Below, piece after piece: positions 17,883 to 26,015 of a stretch of 64,000 nt of DNA. The notes below the pieces were generated by a model. That model was not told the DNA's origin. It saw only the letters and a program-made list of their open reading frames with translations, and did no database searches. The stretch's first letter is position 1. Each line of letters starts with the position of its first letter. The position numbers and the translations under genes are program-made. Origin of the DNA: CAVVGZ01 sp963841845 (GTDB lineage Bacteria; Chloroflexota; Anaerolineae; Anaerolineales; Anaerolineaceae); the NCBI GenBank assembly GCA_963841845.1, contig CAWJEG010000008.1:62001-126000 (forward strand). Direction: 5' to 3'.

Positions 17883-18674
17883 CTAATCTTCCTCAATGAC
17901 CTCGGGGGGCGGAGGAGTATAACCGTAATCCCAGGGATGAGAATCCTGTTTTTCACGGCAGAGCAGGGAAGGCCAATAAGGTTTTACCCCATCCCAACAT
18001 ACTCCGGGATCCCAGCGGTGGATATTGACCCGATCGGTGCGGATCAGGCTGCCATCCGGTCCATTCAGCACAAAGTCATAGCTGAAATCCCAACCGGGTG
18101 GATTGACGATGAAGGCGTGGGTAGTAGTTACAAATGCTGTGTTCGGATCGGCAGCCGATTGGATTAACTGGCTGGTTAACCAGGGTTTTTTCTGGCCTAT
18201 ATCATGTATGTTCATGGTCGTTCCGGCGGCAAGAGGCTGGTCAAGGTTGTAAATGAAGGTGCAGGATGATTTGGGAATGTTGATAATTTCCAAGGCGCCG
18301 CTGACAAAGCCGTAAGCATCTGCGTATTCCGGCATGGTTGCATTTGCGTCGATATATTTTTCCGGAAATAGGACTCCTTCCCGAAAACACCAGGCATTCA
18401 AGCCTTCCGGATTGATCTGGCAGATTTGAACGGTTTCGGTGGTGTTGAAAACAATTTCCGGGGAGGGTGAACTGGTTGGCAAGGGAGTTTCAGTCGGTGG
18501 CAGGCTGGTAGCGGTCAGGACTATCTCCATGATCTGGGTAACGACGACAGTCTGAGGGACAAGGCGGGTTACTTCAATATTTTCGACCACCGGAGCGGGG
18601 GTACATGCAGACAGCACGGAAATTAGTATAATGATAGCAATAATTGGTGTAATATTTCTAATAAATCCAGGCAT
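17883..18674 (-). CDS. Hypothetical exported lipoprotein
   Basis: A 263-residue lipoprotein: hydrophobic signal ending LISVLSAC (Cys ~24), then a Thr/Pro/Ser-rich linker to ~80, then a compact domain of about 180 residues with five cysteines and many aromatic residues (WDFSYDFVLNGPDGS, DPGVCWDGVKPYWP). It ends in a Pro-rich tail. I recognise no family. The start at 18674 is supported by CAGGAG six bases upstream. It is divergent from the large forward cluster. Confidence 0.65.
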   Translation of the reverse strand: MPGFIRNITPIIAIIILISVLSACTPAPVVENIEVTRLVPQTVVVTQIMEIVLTATSLPPTETPLPTSSPSPEIVFNTTETVQICQINPEGLNAWCFREGVLFPEKYIDANATMPEYADAYGFVSGALEIINIPKSSCTFIYNLDQPLAAGTTMNIHDIGQKKPWLTSQLIQSAADPNTAFVTTTHAFIVNPPGWDFSYDFVLNGPDGSLIRTDRVNIHRWDPGVCWDGVKPYWPSLLCREKQDSHPWDYGYTPPPPEVIEED

Positions 18675-18827
18675 TTTTATCTCCTGAGGTATTGATGATC
18701 TATCCCCAAAAAATGATGAAAATATATAGGGACTGTAAACAGTAATTTTATCACATGGGAATAGAGTCATCAGGTTTGCAAAATTGATTTTCCACCATAA
18801 AAACGACATATTCTCATCAAATCCATC

Positions 18828-18855
18828 TTGACATGTGCTTCATTTTTACTATAAT
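18828..18855 (+). promoter_or_regulatory. Consensus promoter of the transport/peptidase cluster
   Basis: TTGACA at 18828-18833 and TATAAT at 18850-18855 are both perfect consensus, 16 bases apart. It faces the solute-binding protein gene at 19460, so the mRNA would have a leader of about 600 nt. Confidence 0.6.
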
Positions 18856-18864
18856 CTTTATAGT
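18848..18864 (+). promoter_or_regulatory. Palindromic operator over the -10, Fur/Per-box-like
   Basis: ACTATAA-TCT-TTATAGT is a perfect seven-base inverted repeat that covers the -10 box and the start of transcription, a repressor position. It matches most of the Per-box consensus TTATAATNATTATAA. A PerR/Fur-type regulator is encoded at 32408. Confidence 0.45.
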
Positions 18865-18914
18865 TGAAATTAAATTAATTTATCGTTTTTCTTTATTAGA
18901 AAGAGCCTGATAAT

Positions 18915-19057
18915 GTAAGACAACCGGAGTGGTAGTGCTGGTTTGCCATAATTTGCAGATGTTTACAAATACGGCAATTCCCATAACCAGCCAGAGGACA
19001 TATACGTGCTGTATTGTTCAGTTCTATCACCAAAAATGATAACAGGGGTTGTCTTAC
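18915..19057 (+). ncRNA. Candidate structured leader RNA or riboswitch-like element
   Basis: The ends GTAAGACAACC (18915-18925) and GGTTGTCTTAC (19047-19057) pair perfectly over 11 bases. Inside, GCTGGTT (18937-18943) pairs with AACCAGC (18985-18991), then TGCC (18944-18947) with GGCA (18973-18976), then ATTTG (18951-18955) with CAAAT (18966-18970) around a 10-base loop. A second arm pairs TATCA (19025-19029) with TGATA (19037-19041). Together this makes a three-way junction closed by a long P1, about 55 nt after the predicted transcription start. I match it to no known riboswitch class. Confidence 0.45.
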
Positions 19058-19360
19058 TGCGGCTTGTCAGAAAGATCTATGACGTCAACCGTGGCGGTAA
19101 ATGGATCTGGAGAAAGCCCCCTTAATTTCCCGTCCATGCGCATTGTATTGTGTATTTATTTAATTCCAGTCCAGCGCTAACACAACCCAAAAGCATTGAG
19201 ACAATTCATGTTCGATTCCTGGCTCAAGCCAGGCTTGCTTCCGGAAAAATTTTCGTGTGATAAAGGTGGAAGCAGATTTCATTAATAAAAAAATACCCCT
19301 CCCCTGACCATCATGCCTGTTGGTGATGAAGGATTAGAAATGAGACAAGGATTTGTGATC

Positions 19361-19371
19361 AAGGAGGTGAT
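19361..19371 (+). promoter_or_regulatory. Perfect anti-16S Shine-Dalgarno match away from a gene start
   Basis: AAGGAGGTGAT is fully complementary to the 3' end of 16S rRNA, but the nearest following start is ATG-TAA overlapping it, and the real gene starts 90 bases later. It may be a ribosome standby or pause site in the leader, or chance. Confidence 0.3.
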
Positions 19372-19459
19372 GTAAAAAAAATAAGTGTAGGGTTTTTGTC
19401 CAAAACCAGGTATGATTTTTCCTGGAAATAGTCGATCCTATAAATTTATGGAGGAAAAA

Positions 19460-21115
19460 ATGTTGCGTTTGAAATGGTTCCAAGTTTTTTCAATTTTCAT
19501 GATTCTCTCTATGGCACTGGCGGCCTGCCAGCCGGCAGCTCCCGCAACCGAAGCACCGGCTGCGGAAGCACCGGCAGAAGCTGCTCCTGCAGCAACTGAA
19601 GTTCCAGCCGAAGCTGCACCAGCTGCTGCAGAGAAGGTACTTGTCTTGGCAGTAGAGGGCTCCGTACCGACTTTTGACCCTCTGGGTGCATCTGACAGCC
19701 GTGTGGACACACCTTCCATTAATATGTATAACGCCCTGCTGCAATCCAAACCGGGAACAACCGAAATCGAACCAGACCTGGCGACCGAGTACACTGCTGG
19801 TGAAGACGGCCTCAGTTACACTTTTAAACTGCGCCAGGGTGTCAAGTTCCATGACGGCTCGGAGCTCACCGCGGATGATGTGGTTTACACTGTGGAGCGC
19901 ATGCTGGCTTTAAAGAAGGGTTATTATTCCAGCCTGATGCAGGTAACCGGTGCCGAAGCTGTAGATGATTACACCGTGAAAATCAATACAAATGCTCCAT
20001 TCCCCGGTTTGCCTGACGCATTGGCACGCCTATATATAGTCAACGCCGATGTCATCAAGCAGCATGTGGAAGCGAATGACTACGGTGAAAAATGGCTGCA
20101 GGACCACGAGGCTGGCTCCGGACCCTATATGCTGGAGTCTTTCGAGCCTGAGCAGCAGTTCACCATGGTAAAATTTGCTGATTATTACAAAGGCTGGGAA
20201 GGTTCCCATGCCGACAAGGTCATCTTCCGTGTGTTCAAGGAAGAAGCCACCCGCCGCCTGGCACTTGAGAATAAGGAAGTCGACTGGATAACTGTCAGCA
20301 GTGCCGATACCTATAAGGCAATCGAGGGCATGGAAGGCATTACGACCTACTCAGATCCGACCCTCAACCAGCTTTATTTTGCTTTCTTCACCAGGAATGA
20401 ATACCTCAAGGATGTACGAATCCGCAAAGCATTATCGCTGGCTTATGATTACGTCGGCCATGTTGAACTGGCCCGCCAGGGATTTGCCAATATTGCCCGC
20501 GGTCCACTGCCTCCGGCAATCCCCTGTTTTGACGAGAGCATGACCGAATCGGCGATGGACCTGGAACAGGCCAAAGCATTGATGGCAGAAGCCGGATATC
20601 CTGACGGCGGCTTTGAACTGGACATGGCTTACCAGGGCACCGCAGACGAAGAAGTAAAAGCTTTCCAGATTATGGCGGACGGCGCCGCCCAACTGGGTAT
20701 CACCATCAAACCCATGGCGGTTGAATGGCCGGCAAAAGTGGATGCCTATTCAAAAGAGGAAACAGCCCCAGCGGTTGGTACAGTGTGGATGTACCCAAGC
20801 TATCCGGATGCCAATGAATTCCTCTACCTGCTTGGTTCAAGCGAGGTGTTCGGCCAGTACAACTTTGCCTGGTTTGAAAATGCCAGGTTCGATGAACTGG
20901 TAAAAGCCGGGCAGAGTGAACTGGATCCGGCCAAGCGCTGTGAAATCTACAAGGAAGCACAAAAAATCTGGATGGATGAGACACCTTATGCCAATGTGGT
21001 AGTCGGACAGGCACTGGCAGCATCCCGTGATTACGTGGAAGGATATATCTGGACACCTTCCCACTCCTTCGCCCAGAATGTTTACGTGATGTCTGTGGAT
21101 GGTAAATATCAATAA
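19460..21115 (+). CDS. ABC transporter substrate-binding lipoprotein, family 5 (DppA/OppA type)
   Basis: About 551 residues: a lipoprotein signal (MLRLKWFQVFSIFMILSMAL, Cys23), an Ala/Glu/Pro-rich linker to ~57, then a three-domain family-5 binding protein. Seen: EPDLATEYTAGEDGLSYTFK and LRQGVKFHDGSELTADDVVY, the family signature region, near residues 107-140; AGSGPYMLESFEPEQ near 220; and RIRKALSLAYDY near 320. It binds peptides or similar small amides outside the cell. The start at 19460 has GGAGG six bases upstream. A stable hairpin directly after the gene would favour excess binding protein over permeases, as is common. Confidence 0.87.
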   Translation: MLRLKWFQVFSIFMILSMALAACQPAAPATEAPAAEAPAEAAPAATEVPAEAAPAAAEKVLVLAVEGSVPTFDPLGASDSRVDTPSINMYNALLQSKPGTTEIEPDLATEYTAGEDGLSYTFKLRQGVKFHDGSELTADDVVYTVERMLALKKGYYSSLMQVTGAEAVDDYTVKINTNAPFPGLPDALARLYIVNADVIKQHVEANDYGEKWLQDHEAGSGPYMLESFEPEQQFTMVKFADYYKGWEGSHADKVIFRVFKEEATRRLALENKEVDWITVSSADTYKAIEGMEGITTYSDPTLNQLYFAFFTRNEYLKDVRIRKALSLAYDYVGHVELARQGFANIARGPLPPAIPCFDESMTESAMDLEQAKALMAEAGYPDGGFELDMAYQGTADEEVKAFQIMADGAAQLGITIKPMAVEWPAKVDAYSKEETAPAVGTVWMYPSYPDANEFLYLLGSSEVFGQYNFAWFENARFDELVKAGQSELDPAKRCEIYKEAQKIWMDETPYANVVVGQALAASRDYVEGYIWTPSHSFAQNVYVMSVDGKYQ

Positions 21116-21146
21116 ATCCACAACATTATCATATATTTGTAACCCT

Positions 21147-21170
21147 GGGGAGCCGGCTAACCGGCTCCCC
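21147..21170 (+). terminator. Hairpin between the binding protein and permease genes
   Basis: GGGGAGCCGG-CTAA-CCGGCTCCCC: a ten-pair GC-rich stem without a U-tract. It probably stabilises the upstream message or partly stops transcription. Confidence 0.55.
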
Positions 21171-21192
21171 AATATTCGACACGGAGAACTAA

Positions 21193-22200
21193 ATGGGGCA
21201 ATATATCCTGAGACGACTCATTTTAATGATCCCGGTTCTATTGGGCGTCACAATTATGACTTTTATCATGGCCCAGCTGCTACCGGGTGATCCAGCGCAA
21301 GAAGCAGCCGGGCGTTATGCCACACCAGAACAATTACAGGCTACCCGCGAACGCCTTGGGTTGGATCAACCGCTTCATATCCAATATATCCGCTATATGA
21401 ACCGCCTGCTGCACGGTGATCTTGGCGCATCATTGAATTCCAAGCAGGATATTTCCAAAGAATTAAATTTCTTTTATCCGGCTACCATGGAATTAGCCCT
21501 GGCAGCAATGCTATTAATTGTTTTCATCGGGATTCCTCTGGGAGTGTTTACGGGATCCAGACGTTCACCAGTCGTAAACAGTTTCGTCATGTTATTTGCA
21601 CTGGTCGGGGTGGGGATTCCGGTGTTTTGGGCTGGGTTGGTGTTTCAACTGGTTTTTTATGGCATATTACACGTTCTGCCTCTCAGCGGCCGATTGAGTG
21701 CTCTACTTACTCCCCCTCCGCATGTGACGGGGATGTATACAATTGACGCCATCATGGCCGGGCAATGGATAATATTTCAGGATGCAGTTCGTCACCTGAT
21801 TCTGCCGGCTGTCACATTGGCAATTCATTCAATCGCTGCCATCTCCAGGATTACCCATTCATCCATGAAATCGGTTATGCGCAAGGATTTCATCAGGACT
21901 TCACGCGCAAAAGGTATGCAAGAAAGTATTGTTGTGAGGAGACATGCTCTTAAAAATGCATTGTTACCCACAATTACACTGGTTATGATGCAGTTCGGCT
22001 GGCTGCTGGGTGGTTCCATCCTGGTGGAAAACATCTTTTCATGGGGAGGGCTGGGAACTTATGCCTGGATAGGGATATTCCGCCTGGATATCCCGGTGAT
22101 TATGGGGATCACCCTGGTAATAACTTTTACCTTTATGTTCCTAACCCTGTTTGCTGACCTCTCGTATGCATTTCTTGACCCGCGAATTGTTTATGATTGA
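21193..22200 (+). CDS. Dipeptide/oligopeptide-type ABC permease (DppB type)
   Basis: A 335-residue inner-membrane permease. Seen: the N-terminal segment YILRRLILMIPVLLGVTIMT, GDPAQEAAGRYATPEQL in the external loop, ERLGLDQPLHIQYIRYM, and the ATPase-contact EAA loop RKDFIRTSRAKGMQESIVV near residue 230. Six membrane segments are expected. It pairs with the following DppC-type protein to form the channel for the substrate delivered by the binding protein at 19460. Confidence 0.9.
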   Translation: MGQYILRRLILMIPVLLGVTIMTFIMAQLLPGDPAQEAAGRYATPEQLQATRERLGLDQPLHIQYIRYMNRLLHGDLGASLNSKQDISKELNFFYPATMELALAAMLLIVFIGIPLGVFTGSRRSPVVNSFVMLFALVGVGIPVFWAGLVFQLVFYGILHVLPLSGRLSALLTPPPHVTGMYTIDAIMAGQWIIFQDAVRHLILPAVTLAIHSIAAISRITHSSMKSVMRKDFIRTSRAKGMQESIVVRRHALKNALLPTITLVMMQFGWLLGGSILVENIFSWGGLGTYAWIGIFRLDIPVIMGITLVITFTFMFLTLFADLSYAFLDPRIVYD

Positions 22201-22230
22201 GGTTTATTCCAAGACCCTGAGGAGATGCCT

Positions 22231-23139
22231 GTGGCGGTAACATTAAAAAACCCGAATACGAATGTGAATACATTCCATCCTTCCCGGTGGACACGGATTA
22301 AGGGCGGCAGGTTTGCCAGGGCTGTGCGCAATAATCCATTATCAATCGTTGCACTTATTTTTATACTTGTTTTCTTATTGATGGCATTTTTCCCCGGCAG
22401 TTTTACCGACTATGATCCGGAAAAAATTAACCTGAGGGAAAGACTCCTGCCCCCATCTGACACACACCTGTTTGGCACGGATAGTGTTGGAATGGATATC
22501 TATGCCAGGGTCATCTTTGGAGCCCGTACTACCTTTGTAATTGTCCTGGTAGTTCTGGCAATTGCAGTTTCAATTGGATCGATCGTTGGTTCCCTATCCG
22601 GATTTTTGGGGGGGCAGGTGGATATGTTCCTCATGCGGGTATCGGATGTTTTCCTGTCATTTCCGGCACTCATCCTGGCTATTTCCCTTAATGCTGCCCT
22701 TGGGCGCGGATTGATTCAATCCATGCTGGCGGTGGGATTGTCGTGGTGGCCATCCTATTCCAGATTGATTCGCTCACAAATATTATCTGTAAAAAACGAT
22801 GAATATGTGGTTGCGGCAGAATGCATCGGTGCACCGAAAAGCCGAATTCTCACCAAGCATGTCCTGCTCAACTGCTTTGATCCGATCATCGTTTCCATTA
22901 CGCTCGATGTTGGCTACATTGCGTTGACCACAGCCGGGTTAAGTTTCCTGGGATTGGGGGCAGAGCCACCTTTGCCGGAATGGGGGCGTATGGTTGCAGA
23001 AGGCCGGAATTATCTATTGGATCAGTGGTGGGTTTCAACCTACCCGGGATTGGCCCTATTTATCCTGGTAGTAAGCTTTAACCTGTTTGGAGAATTGGTG
23101 AGAGATTGGCTTGATCCCAGTTCCATCGGACGGGAGTAG
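22231..23139 (+). CDS. Dipeptide/oligopeptide-type ABC permease (DppC type)
   Basis: About 302 residues, inner membrane. Seen: the N-terminal cytoplasmic stretch, the first membrane segment after AVRNNPLSIVALIFILVFLL, HLFGTDSVGMDIYARVIFGA near residue 85, and the EAA loop KNDEYVVAAECIGAPKSR near 190. AGGAG directly abuts an ATG at 22225 but is seven bases from GTG at 22231, so GTG is the better start. No DppD/DppF ATPase genes follow: the cluster goes straight to peptidase-like genes. Confidence 0.88.
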   Translation: MAVTLKNPNTNVNTFHPSRWTRIKGGRFARAVRNNPLSIVALIFILVFLLMAFFPGSFTDYDPEKINLRERLLPPSDTHLFGTDSVGMDIYARVIFGARTTFVIVLVVLAIAVSIGSIVGSLSGFLGGQVDMFLMRVSDVFLSFPALILAISLNAALGRGLIQSMLAVGLSWWPSYSRLIRSQILSVKNDEYVVAAECIGAPKSRILTKHVLLNCFDPIIVSITLDVGYIALTTAGLSFLGLGAEPPLPEWGRMVAEGRNYLLDQWWVSTYPGLALFILVVSFNLFGELVRDWLDPSSIGRE

Positions 23140-23183
23140 CGGGTTTCGTTGATCTTCACAATATTAAGCGAGTTGTTATTTTT

Positions 23184-23203
23184 CTTGAAACAACAGTTTC
23201 AAG
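23184..23203 (+). terminator. Intergenic hairpin after dppC
   Basis: CTTGAAAC-AACA-GTTTCAAG: an eight-pair stem with a tetraloop. The T-tract is on its upstream side, so on the plus strand it is probably a processing or stability element; it would act as a terminator only for minus-strand transcripts. Confidence 0.35.
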
Positions 23204-23235
23204 ATGCAAAATAAATCACACATTTGGAGGTAGTC

Positions 23236-24237
23236 ATGAACAACCCACTTTACTGGGAACAGTTTGCAGAAAGAGTAATCGTAGACCTGGTTCGCCCACA
23301 ACCGGGGGACCCATTGTTAATCATCACGGATACTGTCAGCGATATGAAAGTAGCCCAACTGTGCCTGGCGGCAGCCCTGCGGCACGGCGCTGATGCCCAA
23401 TTGATGATCAAAGACCGGCTGCCCTCGGGTGCAGCCAGCAAACCAGGCCCAATCCTCTCGCAAGCCATCCTGGCAAGCAAACTTGTGCTGGAATTCTGCG
23501 GAGGAATTGTGCGCGCACCAGCCACCATTGAGGCACGATCCAAAGGTACCAGGGTACTCTCCACCTATCTGAAAGGTATTGAGGATTATGCCATGCGGGC
23601 GTTGGTGGATGTTGACTTTAACAAGATGATCCGCAATGCCAACCTGATGGCAAAATTGTGGGAGGAAACCAAGGTCTGCCGGACAACATCCCCACAGGGA
23701 ACCGACTTCACCTGTGAACTGGCACCCCGCAAGTCGATTGTTGGAGATGGAGCGCTTACAGAAGATGGCGAGGTTGATTTCTTCCCTGGGGCCCAGGTAT
23801 CCATCGCACCCGTGGAAGGAACCATTAACGGGACTCTGGTGATCGATGCCAGTGACAGTGTCCAGGGTGTGGTCCAGAATCCTTATGCATTCAAGCTGGT
23901 AAACGGGGTGATCAAATCGATTGAGGGCGGCAAGGAAGCCGATGCGATGCGCAACTGGTTGGAGAGCAAAAATGATGAAACCATTTATCACCTTTGCCAT
24001 TACTCGGTAGGCCTCAATCCGGCAGCGGGAATTTCCGGTAACATGATTGAAGATGAACGCAAAGTCGCTGCCCTGGACTGCGGTTTTGGTTACCAGGATC
24101 CGAAATTTGGCGGTACGGTTGGATTAAGCCCGTATCACATGGACATCATGCTGGCAACACCAACGATTTACCTGGATGGCAAGGAAATGAGCGGGGGCGG
24201 AAAACTAAACCCGGAGATGGGTTTTGAGAAAATGTGA
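23236..24237 (+). CDS. M29-like aminopeptidase / NicX-type enzyme, copy 1
   Basis: About 333 residues of the M29 (aminopeptidase T/PepS) fold, which also includes non-peptidase members such as 2,5-dihydroxypyridine dioxygenase (NicX). Seen: the mixed N-terminal domain, CRTTSPQGTDFTCELAPRKS near residue 150, a possible metal-ligand Glu in NMIEDERK near 270, and the HxD pair in SPYHMDIMLATP near 305. This matches the metal-site layout of the family. Start ATG 23236 has GGAGGT six bases upstream. A diverged paralogue lies at 26802. Together with transport and other hydrolase genes it probably acts on the imported compound; whether that is a peptide bond or a ring cannot be told. Confidence 0.75.
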   Translation: MNNPLYWEQFAERVIVDLVRPQPGDPLLIITDTVSDMKVAQLCLAAALRHGADAQLMIKDRLPSGAASKPGPILSQAILASKLVLEFCGGIVRAPATIEARSKGTRVLSTYLKGIEDYAMRALVDVDFNKMIRNANLMAKLWEETKVCRTTSPQGTDFTCELAPRKSIVGDGALTEDGEVDFFPGAQVSIAPVEGTINGTLVIDASDSVQGVVQNPYAFKLVNGVIKSIEGGKEADAMRNWLESKNDETIYHLCHYSVGLNPAAGISGNMIEDERKVAALDCGFGYQDPKFGGTVGLSPYHMDIMLATPTIYLDGKEMSGGGKLNPEMGFEKM

Positions 24238-24261
24238 TTTCTGATGTAATAAATGGCAATG

Positions 24262-24287
24262 GGATCCCCGCTTCGAAGTGGGGATCC
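24262..24287 (+). terminator. Long intergenic hairpin after the first M29-like gene
   Basis: GGATCCCC and GGGGATCC with an inner CTT/AAG form a long stem, followed by TCTTAC. There is little U-tract, so it may shape mRNA stability more than end transcription. Confidence 0.45.
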
Positions 24288-24362
24288 TCTTACACATCCC
24301 GGGAATGGAAATTATGGTATTTAATATCAAAGAATAAATAACACAAAATGCTGGAGGCATTA

Positions 24363-24998
24363 ATGATTGAAGTGCGCAGTTCGTATCTGGTGTACGCAAG
24401 AAATATCCGTAACACAATGGCGCTCTGGAAGGAAGGGCGGGAGAAAATATGGCCAGAACTGAGATTCAGCGGCAGGATTCAGCAGATGCTGCATGGACAC
24501 GTGCAGCAAAGCCTGTTTGTTTGGTCTTCCGAATGGGAGAACATGGCTGATTGGGAAGCCGGTATGGCGAGGACGCTGGACAGCCAGAATTACAAAAACT
24601 GGTCGGCTGAAATGAATAAGCTGCGGGTATACGGGGAAGAGCGCGAAGTGTTCAAGATCCTGGAACCAAAGCTGGATCTGGATAACAGCCCGGGCAAGGT
24701 AGAAATTCGCAGTTCCTACATGATCCAAATCCAAAACCTCTCCACGGCTTTGAAACTCTTTTCCGAGGGGCAGGAGAAAGTGTGGCCTGAAATGGGCTGG
24801 GGCGGACAGAACCAGCAGATGCTGCATGGAAAGGCATCGCAAAGCATGCTGGTTTGGACATCCACCTGGGACAGCATCGACACCTGGGAAAAAGCCATGT
24901 CTAAGACCGTGGGTAATCAAATTTTCCAGGATTGGTATGTTAAGTGGCTGGATATTGTTGATTTTGGCGGGCCAAGAGAAATATTTAAGAACATCTAA
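24363..24998 (+). CDS. Tandemly duplicated alpha/beta-barrel-like protein of unknown function
   Basis: About 211 residues formed by two similar halves of about 105. Paired segments: VRSSYLVYARNIRNTMALW and IRSSYMIQIQNLSTALKLF; EGREKIWPELRF and EGQEKVWPEMGW; QQMLHGHVQQSLFVWSSEWE and QQMLHGKASQSMLVWTSTWD; EEREVFKIL and GPREIFKNI. Size and strand-helix pattern recall dimeric ferredoxin-like (ABM/NIPSNAP) barrels, where two halves would form a pseudo-dimer; this is an inference. The start at 24363 has GGAGG seven bases upstream. It sits between M29 and M19 genes with short gaps and may modify or bind the same substrate. Confidence 0.65.
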   Translation: MIEVRSSYLVYARNIRNTMALWKEGREKIWPELRFSGRIQQMLHGHVQQSLFVWSSEWENMADWEAGMARTLDSQNYKNWSAEMNKLRVYGEEREVFKILEPKLDLDNSPGKVEIRSSYMIQIQNLSTALKLFSEGQEKVWPEMGWGGQNQQMLHGKASQSMLVWTSTWDSIDTWEKAMSKTVGNQIFQDWYVKWLDIVDFGGPREIFKNI

Positions 24999-25013
24999 GT
25001 AGAGGATTAACCA

Positions 25014-25997
25014 ATGGAAATCTCTAAAGAGGCTTTGAAAATTCACCAGGAGAGCATCATTATTGATGCGCACTGTGACAGCATGGGAAGGGAATTTGAA
25101 GGGCAGCGTATGCTCAAGGATCATTCGGATCTTGGTCAATGGGATTTTCCGCGGGCAATCCTGGGCGGGCTTACCACTGAGTTCCTGGCGACCTTTGTGA
25201 ACCCGGAGCGCGGCGGGGGCGGAGCACGGCAGACGATGCAGTTTATCGATGTTTTCTACCAGGGAATTGAAGAAAACGGGGATTCTGTCATGCAGGTTCT
25301 CAATGCAGATGATATCAGGAGAGCCAAGCAAACGGGTAAACTCGGCCTGATGCTCAGTATGGAAGGCGCCGAGGGTCTTGAAGGCGACCTGCGCGTATTG
25401 AGGGACTGCTACCGGCTTGGTCTGCGCTGCCTGGGATTGACCTGGAACCGGAGGAATGAAGCTGCGGATGGCTTGTATGAAAAAGACAGCGGGGGCGGAC
25501 TGACCACCTTTGGAAAGAAATTGGTGGAAGAATGCAGCAAGCTTGGAATTCTCCTGGATATTGCCCATCTTGCCCCGAAAGGGGTCGAGGACCTGCTGGA
25601 AATTTATAACGGCCCGGTGATCAGTACGCACGCCAACTGTTTTGCCCTGTGTGCTCATCCCCGCAATCACACCGATGAGCTGCTCGAAGAAATTGCGCGG
25701 CGGGGTGGTGTGGTTGGGGTTACGCCGGTTCCCCCTTTCCTGGAACTGGAAAAGAATACCAGTTCTCTCCCCATTCTCCTGGATCACATTGATCACATGG
25801 TAAAAGTAATGGGGGAGGATGGTGTAGCTTTCAGCGGTGATTTTGACGGGGTGGGTGATATGCGCGTGGAAGGCATGGAGGACGTTACCAAACTGCCAAA
25901 CCTGACCCAGGGTTTGCTGGATCGTGGACACCAGGCAGGCGCAATTAAGAAAATCCTTGGAGGAAATTTCTTGAGAGTAATATCTCAAGTTTTGTAG
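25014..25997 (+). CDS. Membrane dipeptidase family (M19, renal-dipeptidase-like)
   Basis: A 327-residue zinc TIM-barrel dipeptidase. Seen: IIDAHCDSMG near residue 17 (first metal ligands), MLSMEGAEGLEG near 115 (bridging Glu), DIAHLAPKGV near 182, STHANCFALCAHPRNHTDEL near 203, and the C-terminal SGDFDGV near 280. M19 enzymes cleave dipeptides and accept D-amino acids at the C-terminal side, which fits the neighbouring racemase. It is 15 bases after the duplicated-domain gene and 18 before the racemase, so clearly one operon. Confidence 0.87.
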   Translation: MEISKEALKIHQESIIIDAHCDSMGREFEGQRMLKDHSDLGQWDFPRAILGGLTTEFLATFVNPERGGGGARQTMQFIDVFYQGIEENGDSVMQVLNADDIRRAKQTGKLGLMLSMEGAEGLEGDLRVLRDCYRLGLRCLGLTWNRRNEAADGLYEKDSGGGLTTFGKKLVEECSKLGILLDIAHLAPKGVEDLLEIYNGPVISTHANCFALCAHPRNHTDELLEEIARRGGVVGVTPVPPFLELEKNTSSLPILLDHIDHMVKVMGEDGVAFSGDFDGVGDMRVEGMEDVTKLPNLTQGLLDRGHQAGAIKKILGGNFLRVISQVL

Positions 25998-26015
25998 ATC
26001 TTAAGGAGTATTCGA

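Noticed and set aside
19216..19231. CCTGGC-TCAA-GCCAGG hairpin in the leader as a terminator
   Set aside because: No U-tract follows; it may only be part of leader folding.
24360..25988. A 542-codon open frame on the minus strand opposite the duplicated-domain and M19 genes
   Set aside because: It mirrors two well-supported forward genes, has no recognisable domain, and its Cys/His/Pro-rich text is typical of an antisense shadow of codon-biased genes.
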